This document shows positions 56,397 to 64,000 of a stretch of 64,000 bases of DNA, one piece after another. A program made the translations under genes and the position numbers. How positions within the stretch are numbered: position 1 is the stretch's first letter; each line of letters begins with the position of its first letter. Below the pieces are notes generated by a model. That model had not been told where the DNA came from, ran no database searches, and was given only the letters and a program-made list of their open reading frames with translations. The stretch comes from Marinobacter koreensis (lineage in GTDB: Bacteria; Pseudomonadota; Gammaproteobacteria; Pseudomonadales; Oleiphilaceae), in assembly GCF_023156285.1 (NCBI RefSeq), contig NZ_JAKZAJ010000006.1, positions 186,001-250,000 on the forward strand, read 5' to 3'.

Positions 56397-57197
56397 ATGA
56401 ACTCAATCACTTCCAATAATTTCAAACAGGCACTGTTGCGCGTCCCCGAGGTCACGCTCGTTTTCTGGATCATTAAGACACTGTCAACCACTGTCGGCGA
56501 GACCGGCGCCGATTTTCTGGCGGTTGGTCTGAACTGGGGCATGCCGGTCACCGCTGTGCTGATGGTCGGTCTCATGGTTGTGCTGCTCTATCTGCAATTC
56601 GGCAAGCTCAAGCGTTACGTCCCGGCCAACTATTGGACACTGGTGGTGCTGATGAGCGTCATCGGCACCCTGATCACCGATATGCTGGTCGACTTGGCTG
56701 GTGTCAGCCTAGGTACCCTGAGTACTGTTTTCACGGTATTGATGCTTGGTGGGTTCTATCTCTGGTACCGGGAGGAAGGCACCCTGTCCATCCATTCCAT
56801 CGACACAGGCAAGCGCGAAGCCTGGTACTGGGTTGTCATCCTGCTCGCCTTTGCCCTCGGTACCGCGGTAGGTGACCTGATTTCCGAGCACTTCGCCTTG
56901 GGTTATGACAAGGCCCTGCTTCTGTTTAGCGGGCTGATTGCTGCAGTTGCCATAGCCCATTACGTATTCAAGCTGAATGCGATCGCTGCGTTCTGGTTCG
57001 CTTATGTGCTAACCCGTCCCCTTGGCGCCTCACTGGGTGACTTCATGATACAGGCACCGGCCGATGGTGGTCTGGGGGTCAATATGATGACAATCAACAT
57101 CGCCTTTCTTACCGCGATTGTTTCGCTCGTCGGGTACGAACTGTTCCGTATCAAGCAGGCCCTGTTGGCCAAGTCCGTTGAGGCAGAAATCGATTAA
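56397..57197 (+). CDS. Four-repeat membrane protein, DUF347/COG4705 type (paralogue 1)
   Basis: 266 residues containing four copies of a 19-residue pattern [FY]W-x9-G-x4-D. They are FWIIKTLSTTVGETGADFL (23-41), YWTLVVLMSVIGTLITDML (79-97), YWVVILLAFALGTAVGDLI (144-162) and FWFAYVLTRPLGASLGDFM (199-217). Each is followed by a second hydrophobic helix, giving about eight helices. This matches what is known of the DUF347 repeat family; function unknown. It has a paralogue at 62130. It is the last gene before an IS30 element. Confidence 0.85.
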   Translation: MNSITSNNFKQALLRVPEVTLVFWIIKTLSTTVGETGADFLAVGLNWGMPVTAVLMVGLMVVLLYLQFGKLKRYVPANYWTLVVLMSVIGTLITDMLVDLAGVSLGTLSTVFTVLMLGGFYLWYREEGTLSIHSIDTGKREAWYWVVILLAFALGTAVGDLISEHFALGYDKALLLFSGLIAAVAIAHYVFKLNAIAAFWFAYVLTRPLGASLGDFMIQAPADGGLGVNMMTINIAFLTAIVSLVGYELFRIKQALLAKSVEAEID

Positions 57198-57220
57198 TAA
57201 AGTTTTAAGTACGGTCGGAA

Positions 57221-58321
57221 GGCGGATTCAACTCCAAAGTGCACCGTTTGACGCGGATTAAGGCGGACACCGTGGGCCAGCCTGATAAGCTGAGGTTGTC
57301 GAGACTTCAGCACAACAGGAGCCCACAATGTCCTACCGGCATCTTAGTCGAAGTGAACGGGAAATCATCGCCCTACGTCGAGCGGCAGGTGACAGCCTGA
57401 AGCAGATAGCCCAACTGCTTGGCCGCCACTCCACGACGATCAGTCGCGAGCTCAGGCGGAACCATTCTGTCGATCTTTATGACCCGGAAAAAGCCGAACA
57501 GCGCGCCGCCACCCGGCGCAGCGCCGCACGACACCGGAAAAGACAAGATCACGCCCCGCTGTGGCAGCAAATCCAACGATGGCTGGCCCGCGACTGGTCA
57601 CCCGAGATCATTCAGGCCAAGCTGCGCGAACACTATCCGCAGGACGAACGCATGCGCGTCAGCCCGGAGACCCTGTATCGCTGGATCTATCGCGATGCAC
57701 AGACCGGCGGCCACTGGCGTCGCCATCTTTGGCGACGGCGTCATCGACGGCGCCCACGCGGCCAGTATCGGCATTTACGCTTCCAACTGCCCGGCCGTGT
57801 CAGCATGGCGCATCGACCCGAAACCGCGAACCAACGACAACGCGTAGGAGACTGGGAGGGCGATAGCGTCCACGGACGCCAAGGCAAGGGCGGACTGGTG
57901 ACGCACGTTGATCGCGCCAGCCGCTTTCTGGCCTTGGGGCGGATCGCTGATCGCACGGCCAACGGCTTCCATCGGGCGACCGTGCAGGCGTTGTCCTGGG
58001 TGCCGCGCAGCCTGCGCAAGACGCTGACACTGGATAACGGCAGCGAAATGGCCGAGCACCAATCGATTGCCCGGGCGCTGACACTGGATACCTACTTCGC
58101 TGATCCGTATGCCCCGTGGCAGCGCGGCACCAACGAGCAAACCAATGGCTTGCTGCGCCGCTATTTTCCCAAAGGAACCGATTTCGATACAGTGTCCGAC
58201 GAGGCGCTGGATACGGTCGTGCTGAAGATCAACCAGCGGCCTCGGAAATGCCTCGGCTATCAGGCGCCATACGATGTCTTTGCTGAAGCCCTACGGGGTG
58301 CACTTGCGAGTTGAATCCGCC
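57221..58321 (+). mobile_element. Complete IS30-family insertion sequence
   Basis: 1101 bp. The terminal inverted repeats 57221-57245 and 58297-58321 match at 23 of 25 positions (GGCGGATTCAACTC... outward). The single transposase gene is intact. No target duplication of 2-3 bp is visible: the left flank ends GAA, the right flank begins ACC. That suggests an adjacent deletion or rearrangement after insertion. It separates the DUF347-type gene from the EamA transporter, whose ATG is only 8 bp beyond the right end. Confidence 0.92.
57328..58314 (+). CDS. IS30-family transposase
   Basis: 328 residues. The N-terminal helix-turn-helix (YRHLSRSEREIIALRRAAGDSLKQIAQLLGRHSTTISRELRRN) is typical of IS30. 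The DDE core is visible as GDWEGDSVHG (first Asp), TLDNGSEMAEHQSIARALTLDTYFADPYAPWQRGTNEQTNGLLRRYFPKG (second Asp and Glu). All three catalytic acids are present and the frame is unbroken, so the element may still be active. The stop lies within the right inverted repeat. Confidence 0.95.
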   Translation: MSYRHLSRSEREIIALRRAAGDSLKQIAQLLGRHSTTISRELRRNHSVDLYDPEKAEQRAATRRSAARHRKRQDHAPLWQQIQRWLARDWSPEIIQAKLREHYPQDERMRVSPETLYRWIYRDAQTGGHWRRHLWRRRHRRRPRGQYRHLRFQLPGRVSMAHRPETANQRQRVGDWEGDSVHGRQGKGGLVTHVDRASRFLALGRIADRTANGFHRATVQALSWVPRSLRKTLTLDNGSEMAEHQSIARALTLDTYFADPYAPWQRGTNEQTNGLLRRYFPKGTDFDTVSDEALDTVVLKINQRPRKCLGYQAPYDVFAEALRGALAS

Positions 58322-58328
58322 ACCATTC

Positions 58329-59339
58329 ATGAATCCGCGTCAAACCCTTATCGCCATTCTCCTGCTTCTGGCAGCCACCATGTCGTGGGGCGGCATGTTC
58401 CCCGTGGCCAAACCGGCGCTTGCCATTCTGGACCCGTACTACATGACCTGGATTCGCTACGGTGCCGCTGCGATCATTTTTCTCGTTCTGCTTATGGTCC
58501 GCGAGGGCAAGGGCAGTTTAAGGACAGAAGGTCGGCTACCGGCCCTGTTCCTTCTGGGCAGTCTGGGGTTTGCCGGTTTCAATCTGCTGGCGTTCAACGG
58601 GCTGGCGCACACCCGGCCGGAGCATGGTGCTGTCATCATGGCCACCATGCCCATGATCACCGTTTTGTTGACCTGGCTCTTCCAGGGCACCCGACCCGCC
58701 GGGTTCACGATGATGATGATTCTGCTGGCCTTTTCAGGTGTCTTTCTGGTGATTACCGGCGGTGATCCGGTCAGAGCCTTCTCCGGTGGCGAGGCGCACT
58801 GGGACCTGCTCTTCCTGGCCGGCGCGGTATGCTGGGTCACCTACACTATGGGCGGCGCCCGGTTTCCGAGCTGGTCCCCGCTTCGCTACACCGCCATCAC
58901 CTGCACGCTGGGCGTGATCACCCTTGGTGCCATATCCCTCACACTGACGGCAGCGGGTATTATCCGGACGCCCTCGGCAACGACGCTGGTGAATCTCGCC
59001 GCGCCCCTGAGCTATCTGATTATCATGGGAGGCGTGGTCGCCGTGCTGAGCTGGAATACGGGCATCCGTATGCTGGGGGCAGTGAATGGCGTGCTGTTCA
59101 TCAACTTCGTGCCCATTACGGCCTTCACGATTGGCGCGCTGAAGGGGCATGCGTTCTCGGCGACGGAAATTATCGGGGCACTTTTCGTGATTACGGCACT
59201 GGTTCTGAACAACCTGTTCCTGCGGCGGGTTCAGTCCGGCGTTCGGCCAGAATCCGCCGGATCAGTGGACGAGACCCCGAACCTGAGCCGGACCACCAAT
59301 CCCGGGCCGGCATCGCCCAGTGTGAGTTCCGCATCATGA
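58329..59339 (+). CDS. EamA/DMT-family transporter
   Basis: 336 residues with ten hydrophobic helices in two EamA halves (about 8-145 and 160-298), for example LLLLAATMSWGGMFPVAKPAL. DMT proteins export metabolites or amino acids; substrate unknown. The ATG at 58329 lies 8 bp after the IS30 right end and has no ribosome site of its own, so the native promoter was probably displaced. The last 109 bp overlap, on the opposite strand, the end of the histidine kinase gene. Confidence 0.9.
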   Translation: MNPRQTLIAILLLLAATMSWGGMFPVAKPALAILDPYYMTWIRYGAAAIIFLVLLMVREGKGSLRTEGRLPALFLLGSLGFAGFNLLAFNGLAHTRPEHGAVIMATMPMITVLLTWLFQGTRPAGFTMMMILLAFSGVFLVITGGDPVRAFSGGEAHWDLLFLAGAVCWVTYTMGGARFPSWSPLRYTAITCTLGVITLGAISLTLTAAGIIRTPSATTLVNLAAPLSYLIIMGGVVAVLSWNTGIRMLGAVNGVLFINFVPITAFTIGALKGHAFSATEIIGALFVITALVLNNLFLRRVQSGVRPESAGSVDETPNLSRTTNPGPASPSVSSAS

Positions 59340-60601
59340 GCATCGGCAATCGCGGCCACCAGGCTCAGGCCCAGGCCGCTGCCTTCGCTGGTACGGCTCC
59401 GCTCCATCCGGTATAGGCGCCGCAGAACCCGTTCCCGCTCGGATGCAGGAATACCCGGCCCCTCATCGGCCACCACGAGTTCCGGGGACGGACCGGACAC
59501 AACTCGAAGGGTCAGGGTCCCGCCCGGTGCATGGCGCAACGCATTTTCAATGAGGTTGGCTATCAGCCGGGCCAGGAGATTGCGGTCCCCCGTCACCATC
59601 GCCGGGTCATCCGCTTCGACGGTGATCCGGTGGCCACTGTCACACGCGGAGGGTTCGTACATTTCCGCCAGGTCCCGGGTCAGGGCGGCCAGATCCACCG
59701 GGGAAAACATCGAGCGGATCTGGCCGCTTTCCATCTGGGCAATCTGCAGCAGCGTCTGGAAAGTCTTGATGATCTGTGCGGTTTCTTCCCGAGCGGCTCC
59801 GACGGTATTCTCTGCCGCCTCATCCAGCGTGCCGTTATCCAGGCGGTCGAGCAACACGGCAACCCGCTGGATCGGGGTCTTGAGATCGTGGGCGATGTCG
59901 GCGGACACCTGGCGGAGGGCTTCGATCGAGGCCTCCTGTGCCTCAGCCATACGGTTCACAGCGTTGGCAATCTGGCCAAGGTCGTCGCCGGTATCGCCGG
60001 ACAGCGGCACCCGGGCCGCGTTATGGCCGGAAGTCAGCTGCTTCAGGGTAGACTCGATTGCCTCGAGCCGGTCACGGGCTTTACGGGCCACAAAGCCGCC
60101 GGTCACGGTCGCCAGCAACAGGGCCGGTATCAGACTCCAGAGCAATACGAGCGCGAAGGTGTTGCCTAATTCGTCGAGGCCATCCCGGCCAACCAGCAGG
60201 GTCAGATCGCCATCGCCCACCCTGCCTTTCCAGGCAAGATAACTGCCTGCGGCGGCATCGCCCGGTATCGGCAGCCGGTTGCCTTCCACGATGCTATCGG
60301 GCCTGACGGTGACCGATGCCGGTAGCGTCCCGACCGATGGTTTTCCCGGGACATCGTAGCGCAGGAGCATGTCTGCCGGGCTTGTCGACGCCGCGATCTC
60401 GGAGACGCGCTCCTCGATCTCGTCCTGCTCGGATACGGAGCGAACCGCTTTCACCGTCTGATCCAGATCCGCCGAGATCTCCTCCTCGACGGACGCGCGT
60501 GTAAACAGGTAAGCCGCACCAAAGCCGGACAGGGTGAAGAGCGTGAAGATAACGATCAGCGTACTGGTGAGTTTCAGCGGCGTTGAACGAAGCATGGTCA
60601 T
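59231..60601 (-). CDS. Sensor histidine kinase (OmpR-partner type)
   Basis: 456 residues. TM1 (about 12-34), a periplasmic sensor of about 115 residues, TM2 (149-170), HAMP (172-225) and the dimerisation/phosphoacceptor domain with His238 (DIAHDLKTPIQRV) are followed by an HATPase with N box NLIENALRHAPGG, then DEGPGIP and GSGLGLSL. It phosphorylates the adjacent regulator, with which it overlaps by four bases. The periplasmic signal is unknown. The gene end runs antisense to the end of the EamA gene. Confidence 0.94.
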   Translation of the reverse strand: MTMLRSTPLKLTSTLIVIFTLFTLSGFGAAYLFTRASVEEEISADLDQTVKAVRSVSEQDEIEERVSEIAASTSPADMLLRYDVPGKPSVGTLPASVTVRPDSIVEGNRLPIPGDAAAGSYLAWKGRVGDGDLTLLVGRDGLDELGNTFALVLLWSLIPALLLATVTGGFVARKARDRLEAIESTLKQLTSGHNAARVPLSGDTGDDLGQIANAVNRMAEAQEASIEALRQVSADIAHDLKTPIQRVAVLLDRLDNGTLDEAAENTVGAAREETAQIIKTFQTLLQIAQMESGQIRSMFSPVDLAALTRDLAEMYEPSACDSGHRITVEADDPAMVTGDRNLLARLIANLIENALRHAPGGTLTLRVVSGPSPELVVADEGPGIPASERERVLRRLYRMERSRTSEGSGLGLSLVAAIADAHDAELTLGDAGPGLVVRLRFGVSSTDPADSGRTPD

Positions 60602-61269
60602 CCTGCTATCCGGTAACCGGAGCCGCGGACGGTTTCGATCAGATCTCGCTGGAAGGGCTTATCAACCTTGGACCTGAGCCGGCTGATGTGCGTTTCCACC
60701 ACGTTGGTCTGGGGGTCGAAACTGAGGTCCCACACGGCTTCCAGCAGCATCGTCCGGGTCTGAACCCGGCCCTTCCGCCGCAGCAGGCACTCAAGCAGGG
60801 CGAATTCGCGGGGCAGCAGATCAATCTCGACACCGGCACGGGTCACCTTGCGCGAAAGCAGGTTCATTTCAAGATCGCCGGCGGCGAGCACCACCGGTTC
60901 TTCAGCCGGCGGCGGGCGACGCCCCAGCGCCGCTACCCGCGCTGAGAGCTCCCCGAACGCGAAGGGTTTGACCAGGTAATCATCCGCACCGGCATTCAGA
61001 CCCTCGATCCGGTCGCTGACCCCATCCAGTGACGTCAGAATCAGAATAGGCACCGGGGATTTTGCACCCCGCAGGGTACGGACAATGGATGTGCCATCCA
61101 GCCCGGGAAGCATGCGGTCTACGATCAGGAGGTCGTATTTCCTGGCCGCCGCTTCCATCAACCCCTGTGAACCATCGGCGACCAGATCCACAACATGGCC
61201 CTCCTCCCTGAGACCATCGGCAATGTAGGGGCCTGTGAGCTGATCGTCCTCGATTACCAGAATTTTCAA
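60598..61269 (-). CDS. OmpR/PhoB-family response regulator
   Basis: 223 residues. The receiver domain carries Glu7/Asp8/Asp9 and the phospho-acceptor Asp51 (LLIVDRMLPG), with the conserved Lys in DYLVKPF. The C-terminal winged helix (about 128-220) includes LLEAVWDLSFDPQTNVVETHISRLRSKVDKP. It resembles QseB/PmrA-type regulators. It heads the two-gene operon with the kinase and is divergent from the secreted protein and DUF347-type genes, the obvious candidate targets. Confidence 0.94.
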   Translation of the reverse strand: MKILVIEDDQLTGPYIADGLREEGHVVDLVADGSQGLMEAAARKYDLLIVDRMLPGLDGTSIVRTLRGAKSPVPILILTSLDGVSDRIEGLNAGADDYLVKPFAFGELSARVAALGRRPPPAEEPVVLAAGDLEMNLLSRKVTRAGVEIDLLPREFALLECLLRRKGRVQTRTMLLEAVWDLSFDPQTNVVETHISRLRSKVDKPFQRDLIETVRGSGYRIAG

Positions 61270-61366
61270 CGGTTACCCATCCCTTCACACAATGGCTGTC
61301 ATACAGACCGGGATTTAGCCAGAAAAGCCGCTCCGAATATAGCGTCCCGCCCCGGATATTCGCTTT

Positions 61367-61384
61367 CTATACAGATTTGTATAG
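61367..61384. promoter_or_regulatory. Inverted repeat in the regulator/secreted-protein divergent region
   Basis: CTATAC-N6-GTATAG (61367-61372 and 61379-61384) lies between the divergent response regulator (start 61269) and the gene at 61455. It is a good candidate operator for that regulator, although OmpR-type proteins often use direct repeats instead. Confidence 0.5.
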
Positions 61385-61454
61385 CGCCTTTCAGCGGCAG
61401 GTATTTCACAGCGGATATAACTGATTCCGACATTCACACATAACGGAGTATCCG

Positions 61455-62108
61455 ATGAAGCAATTCCTGCTCGCCGCCTTTCTGATCGCGGTTCCTGTGA
61501 TTGCGTTTTCGACGATAGAGGTGACGCATCACACCGAGAGCCAATCCGCAGACAGCTCTAGCCATTCGGCCAGCCGCTCGCTCGGGGATCTTTCCGAGTA
61601 CGAATCCATTGTAGAAGAAACACGGAAGCTGGCCTCGAAAGGTGACATGACGGCTGCGGAGAAGCGCATCACGCGATTCGAGACCAAATGGGATGACGAG
61701 GAATCAAAGCTTCGCGCCCGGGCACCCTCAGCCTGGGGCAATGTCGACGCCGCAGCGGACAAAGCCTTTGCGGCCTTGAGGACGTCCAGCCCGACAAAGC
61801 CACAGGTTAAACAGGCACTCGACAATCTGACGAAAACACTGGCCAATCCCGGGAACAACGCCCCCGGCGCCGGTATCCAGTCGATCGCGGGCATCGCCGT
61901 GACGGATGCCGGTGGGCACCCCCTGCCCTGCGAGGCCATGCTGAGGGATCTCCGGGATGTCTTCGATCAGGGCGCATTTTCCGACGCCAATCTCAAGCAG
62001 GCCAGGACACTGCAGAGCCAGGCCATGGAACGCTGCAACGCCGACGACGATGTCCGGTCTGATCGCTTCTCCGCTCAGGCACTGGCATTGGCCAAGCAAT
62101 CTCTATAA
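61455..62108 (+). CDS. Secreted helical protein of unknown function
   Basis: 217 residues. The signal peptide (about 1-19) leads a Ser/His-rich stretch (HHTESQSADSSSHSASRS), then a helical, charged region (SEYESIVEETRKLASKGDMTAAEKRITRFETKWDDEESKLR). A second helical part follows about residue 100. I recognise no family. The start is supported by GGAG upstream. It lies 21 bp before the DUF347-type gene and divergent from the two-component genes, so it is likely part of one regulated unit, acting in the periplasm. Confidence 0.72.
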   Translation: MKQFLLAAFLIAVPVIAFSTIEVTHHTESQSADSSSHSASRSLGDLSEYESIVEETRKLASKGDMTAAEKRITRFETKWDDEESKLRARAPSAWGNVDAAADKAFAALRTSSPTKPQVKQALDNLTKTLANPGNNAPGAGIQSIAGIAVTDAGGHPLPCEAMLRDLRDVFDQGAFSDANLKQARTLQSQAMERCNADDDVRSDRFSAQALALAKQSL

Positions 62109-62129
62109 CAGGAACCGGAGGCACCTATC

Positions 62130-62924
62130 ATGGCGACCAACACAGACACTGCTCACATCAACCCGGACGAACTACGCCCGAACCGGGTCCCCCAGGTAAC
62201 AGCGGGTTTCTGGATCATCAAACTCATGGCCGTGACCATGGGGGAAACCGCCGCCGACTACCTGGCAGTCAACCTCGGGTTAGGCCTGACTACCACATCC
62301 CTGATCATGACAGGCGTGCTGATCGCTGCCCTGGCCCTTCAGTTCTCCCGGAAGCGATACGTTCCCTGGACCTATTGGTCAGCGGTGGTCCTGATCTCCA
62401 TCGTCGGCACCCTGATCACGGATAACCTTGTCGACAACCTCGGGGTCAGTCTGGTGACCTGCACCATTGCGTTCAGCGCGTTGCTGGCCGCGACGTTCGC
62501 CGCCTGGTACCGGAGCGAAGGCACGCTTTCGATCCACACGATTGTGACCACGCGCCGGGAAGCCTTCTATTGGCTGGCGATCCTGTTCACCTTCGCGCTG
62601 GGCACCGCAGCCGGTGATCTGGTGTCCGAGCAGTTCGGACTGGGCTACATGGCAACGGGGGTTCTTTTCGGGAGTATGATCCTGTCGCTCTCGATCGGGT
62701 ATTTTCTGCTGGGCCTCGATGCCATTCTTGCTTTCTGGCTGGTGTATATCCTGACGCGGCCACTGGGTGCTTCGTTTGGCGACATGCTTTCACAGCCGGT
62801 GAACTATGGTGGCCTTGGCTTCGGCACCATCGATACCAGCCTGATATTCCTCGGGGTCATTGCAGCGGTCGTCGCCTGGATGACGCTGACCGGCAAAGAT
62901 CGGGAACTGGTACCCACCAGCTAG
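62130..62924 (+). CDS. Four-repeat membrane protein, DUF347/COG4705 type (paralogue 2)
   Basis: 264 residues with the same four-fold pattern as the protein at 56397: FWIIKLMAVTMGETAADYL, YWSAVVLISIVGTLITDNL, YWLAILFTFALGTAAGDLV and FWLVYILTRPLGASFGDML. The aromatic-Trp pair, the Gly at position 12 and the Asp at position 17 occur in every repeat. The two paralogues match best repeat by repeat, so the internal duplication is older than the gene duplication. Probably a transporter or channel of the inner membrane; function unknown. Follows the secreted protein gene in the same operon. Confidence 0.85.
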   Translation: MATNTDTAHINPDELRPNRVPQVTAGFWIIKLMAVTMGETAADYLAVNLGLGLTTTSLIMTGVLIAALALQFSRKRYVPWTYWSAVVLISIVGTLITDNLVDNLGVSLVTCTIAFSALLAATFAAWYRSEGTLSIHTIVTTRREAFYWLAILFTFALGTAAGDLVSEQFGLGYMATGVLFGSMILSLSIGYFLLGLDAILAFWLVYILTRPLGASFGDMLSQPVNYGGLGFGTIDTSLIFLGVIAAVVAWMTLTGKDRELVPTS

Positions 62925-62942
62925 CCACCTCTCGGAATCCGT

Positions 62943-62963
62943 GCCACCATCAATGATGGTGGC
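62943..62963 (+). terminator. Hairpin after the DUF347-type gene
   Basis: Stem GCCACCATC (62943-62951), loop AAT, GATGGTGGC (62955-62963), 9 bp perfect. There is no T-run, so termination is not certain. It lies 30 bp before the next start. Confidence 0.5.
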
Positions 62964-62992
62964 AGACACTCCGGGGGCGTCCTGTCTGTAAC

Positions 62993-64000
62993 ATGGATAA
63001 GAGTCGATTGAAAACATACCGGGCCAGTGCCCTCAGGAATCGATTACGTGCCTGGCTTCCGCCATTGGCGGGGGCTCTGCTGCTGGTTGTTTCCGGTTGG
63101 ATTCTGCACCGTGAATTACAGTCGGTAAGTTACCGGGAAGTCCGCCAGGCGCTCCACGCACTCCCTGCCAGCCACCTCTTGCTGGCACTGGGGTTTACCG
63201 GATTGAACTATCTGGTGCTGAGCCTCTACGACCAGCTGGCATTCCGTTATCTGGGTAGCCGGGTGACCCGTGCCCGGATTGCCCTCACCGCCCTGACCAG
63301 CTACGCGATCAGCAACAGTGTCGGGTTCGCGGTATTGTCCGGAACCGCCGTGCGACATCGGTTCTACTCGCGCTGGGGCGTATCCGCGGCGGACCTCGCG
63401 CGCATCATCGTTTTCAATTCGAGCACCTACTGGCTCGGCTTGCTCGCCCTGGCCGGGTGGAGTCTGACCTTCCAGCCGCCCATTCAGAGTGGTCTCTTCC
63501 AGGCCAGCATGCCGTGTCTGGGCGGCCTCTGTCTGGCCCTTGCGTCGGCTTATCTCGTCCTTTCAGCGTTGCGCAAGGCGCCGTTTCAGGTGCGTGGCTT
63601 CGAAATCCGTATCCCCTCGCCGCCCCTTGCGTTCCAGCAGGTGCTGGTATCCATGGCGGACTGGGCCCTGGCCGCCGCCGTACTGCATGCGCTCCTGCCG
63701 GAGAGTGGACCCTCCTACGGAACCTTGCTGGGCGCATTTCTTGCGGCCCAGGTGTTCGGACTGGTCAGTCACGTGCCTGGTGGCCTCGGGGTTTTCGAAG
63801 GGGCAATGCTCCTGTTTCTCGGGCCCTACCTGCCCGTTGATCAGATCATTGCCGCGCTGATCCTGTTCCGTCTGATCTATTACGTCATTCCTCTGGTGTT
63901 TGCCTTACTGGTGTTGCTCGGCGATGAAGCGAAACACCGGGGGGAGCAGCTGGTCACGTTCGGGAAGTCGCTCGGCGGCTACTCGACCCGGCTCGCCCCC
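62993..64000 (+). CDS. mprF: MprF-type lysylphosphatidylglycerol flippase/synthase, N-terminal part (3' end outside window)
   Basis: 336 residues are present with no stop before the window edge. Eight or so hydrophobic helices form the UPF0104/LPG flippase domain, with the diagnostic SYAISNSVGFAVLSGTAVRHRFYSRWG and SHVPGGLGVFEGAMLLFL motifs. MprF adds lysine (or alanine) to phosphatidylglycerol and flips it outward, lowering the negative surface charge. Whether the synthase half is present cannot be seen. It lies downstream of the two-component/DUF347 unit on the same strand. Confidence 0.9.
   Translation, partial: MDKSRLKTYRASALRNRLRAWLPPLAGALLLVVSGWILHRELQSVSYREVRQALHALPASHLLLALGFTGLNYLVLSLYDQLAFRYLGSRVTRARIALTALTSYAISNSVGFAVLSGTAVRHRFYSRWGVSAADLARIIVFNSSTYWLGLLALAGWSLTFQPPIQSGLFQASMPCLGGLCLALASAYLVLSALRKAPFQVRGFEIRIPSPPLAFQQVLVSMADWALAAAVLHALLPESGPSYGTLLGAFLAAQVFGLVSHVPGGLGVFEGAMLLFLGPYLPVDQIIAALILFRLIYYVIPLVFALLVLLGDEAKHRGEQLVTFGKSLGGYSTRLAP

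Noticed and set aside
57198..58321. IS30 inserted inside the EamA coding sequence
   Set aside because: The EamA N-terminus from 58329 is complete with a normal first helix, so the insertion is upstream.

Overview
The window reads as a chromosomal segment of a marine, GC-rich gammaproteobacterium. Gene content (complete leucine/isovalerate degradation cluster with a MerR-type LiuR, ilvGM with an attenuator, a PEP-CTERM protein, several c-di-GMP enzymes, SulP plus universal stress protein) best fits Marinobacter or a close relative. That assignment is from family knowledge and is not proven by a marker gene; I see no rRNA, tRNA or CRISPR array.

Layout. 1-6.5 kb: end of a BaiN/HI0933-type flavoprotein, cyclopropane fatty acid synthase, a UspA-SulP pair, an MgtC/DUF4010 membrane protein and AlkB. 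6.5-14.9 kb: a signalling stretch with an HD-GYP receptor, a 7TM-DISM diguanylate cyclase and a GAF-GGDEF-EAL protein, interrupted by djlA and an ICMT-like methyltransferase. 14.8-19.8 kb (minus strand): truC and an RND efflux pump with its adaptor. 19.8-22.05 kb: ilvGM behind a Val-rich leader peptide and an attenuator. 22.1-22.35 kb: two nested hairpin elements sharing one identical loop in opposite orientation. 22.4-37.2 kb: acyl-CoA catabolism. A minus-strand thiolase/acyl-CoA dehydrogenase/SDR operon faces an acyl-CoA ligase, followed by liuR, liuA, liuB, liuC, liuD, liuE, an AhpD-like protein and a second acyl-CoA ligase. Two near-identical LiuR-type boxes lie before the SDR/ligase pair and before liuR, and two unusual tandem-hairpin repeats with GGA loops sit after liuA and after liuE.

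37.3-51.2 kb: mixed accessory and housekeeping genes. These include envelope genes (an M23-like protein, an ICMT-like protein, a phosphoethanolamine transferase-like protein), an atypical ADP-ribosylglycohydrolase, a PEP-CTERM protein behind a good sigma-54 site, an MFS transporter, an aldo/keto reductase, a TetR-CrtI-like-SGNH operon and a DUF2235 hydrolase. 51.2-58.3 kb is a scarred region. An FRG-domain gene is broken by an IS21-family remnant (istA truncated, istB frameshifted) whose other end abuts an apparently 5'-truncated PepSY gene. After it come an ABC transporter, a secreted protein, a four-repeat DUF347-type membrane protein and a complete IS30 element.

58.3-64 kb: an EamA transporter, a two-component system, then a divergent secreted protein with a second DUF347-type paralogue, and the start of an MprF-type flippase that runs off the window. 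The two DUF347-type proteins, one beside a PepSY/ABC operon and the other beside a two-component system, together with the structured intergenic repeats, are the parts least explained by known biology.
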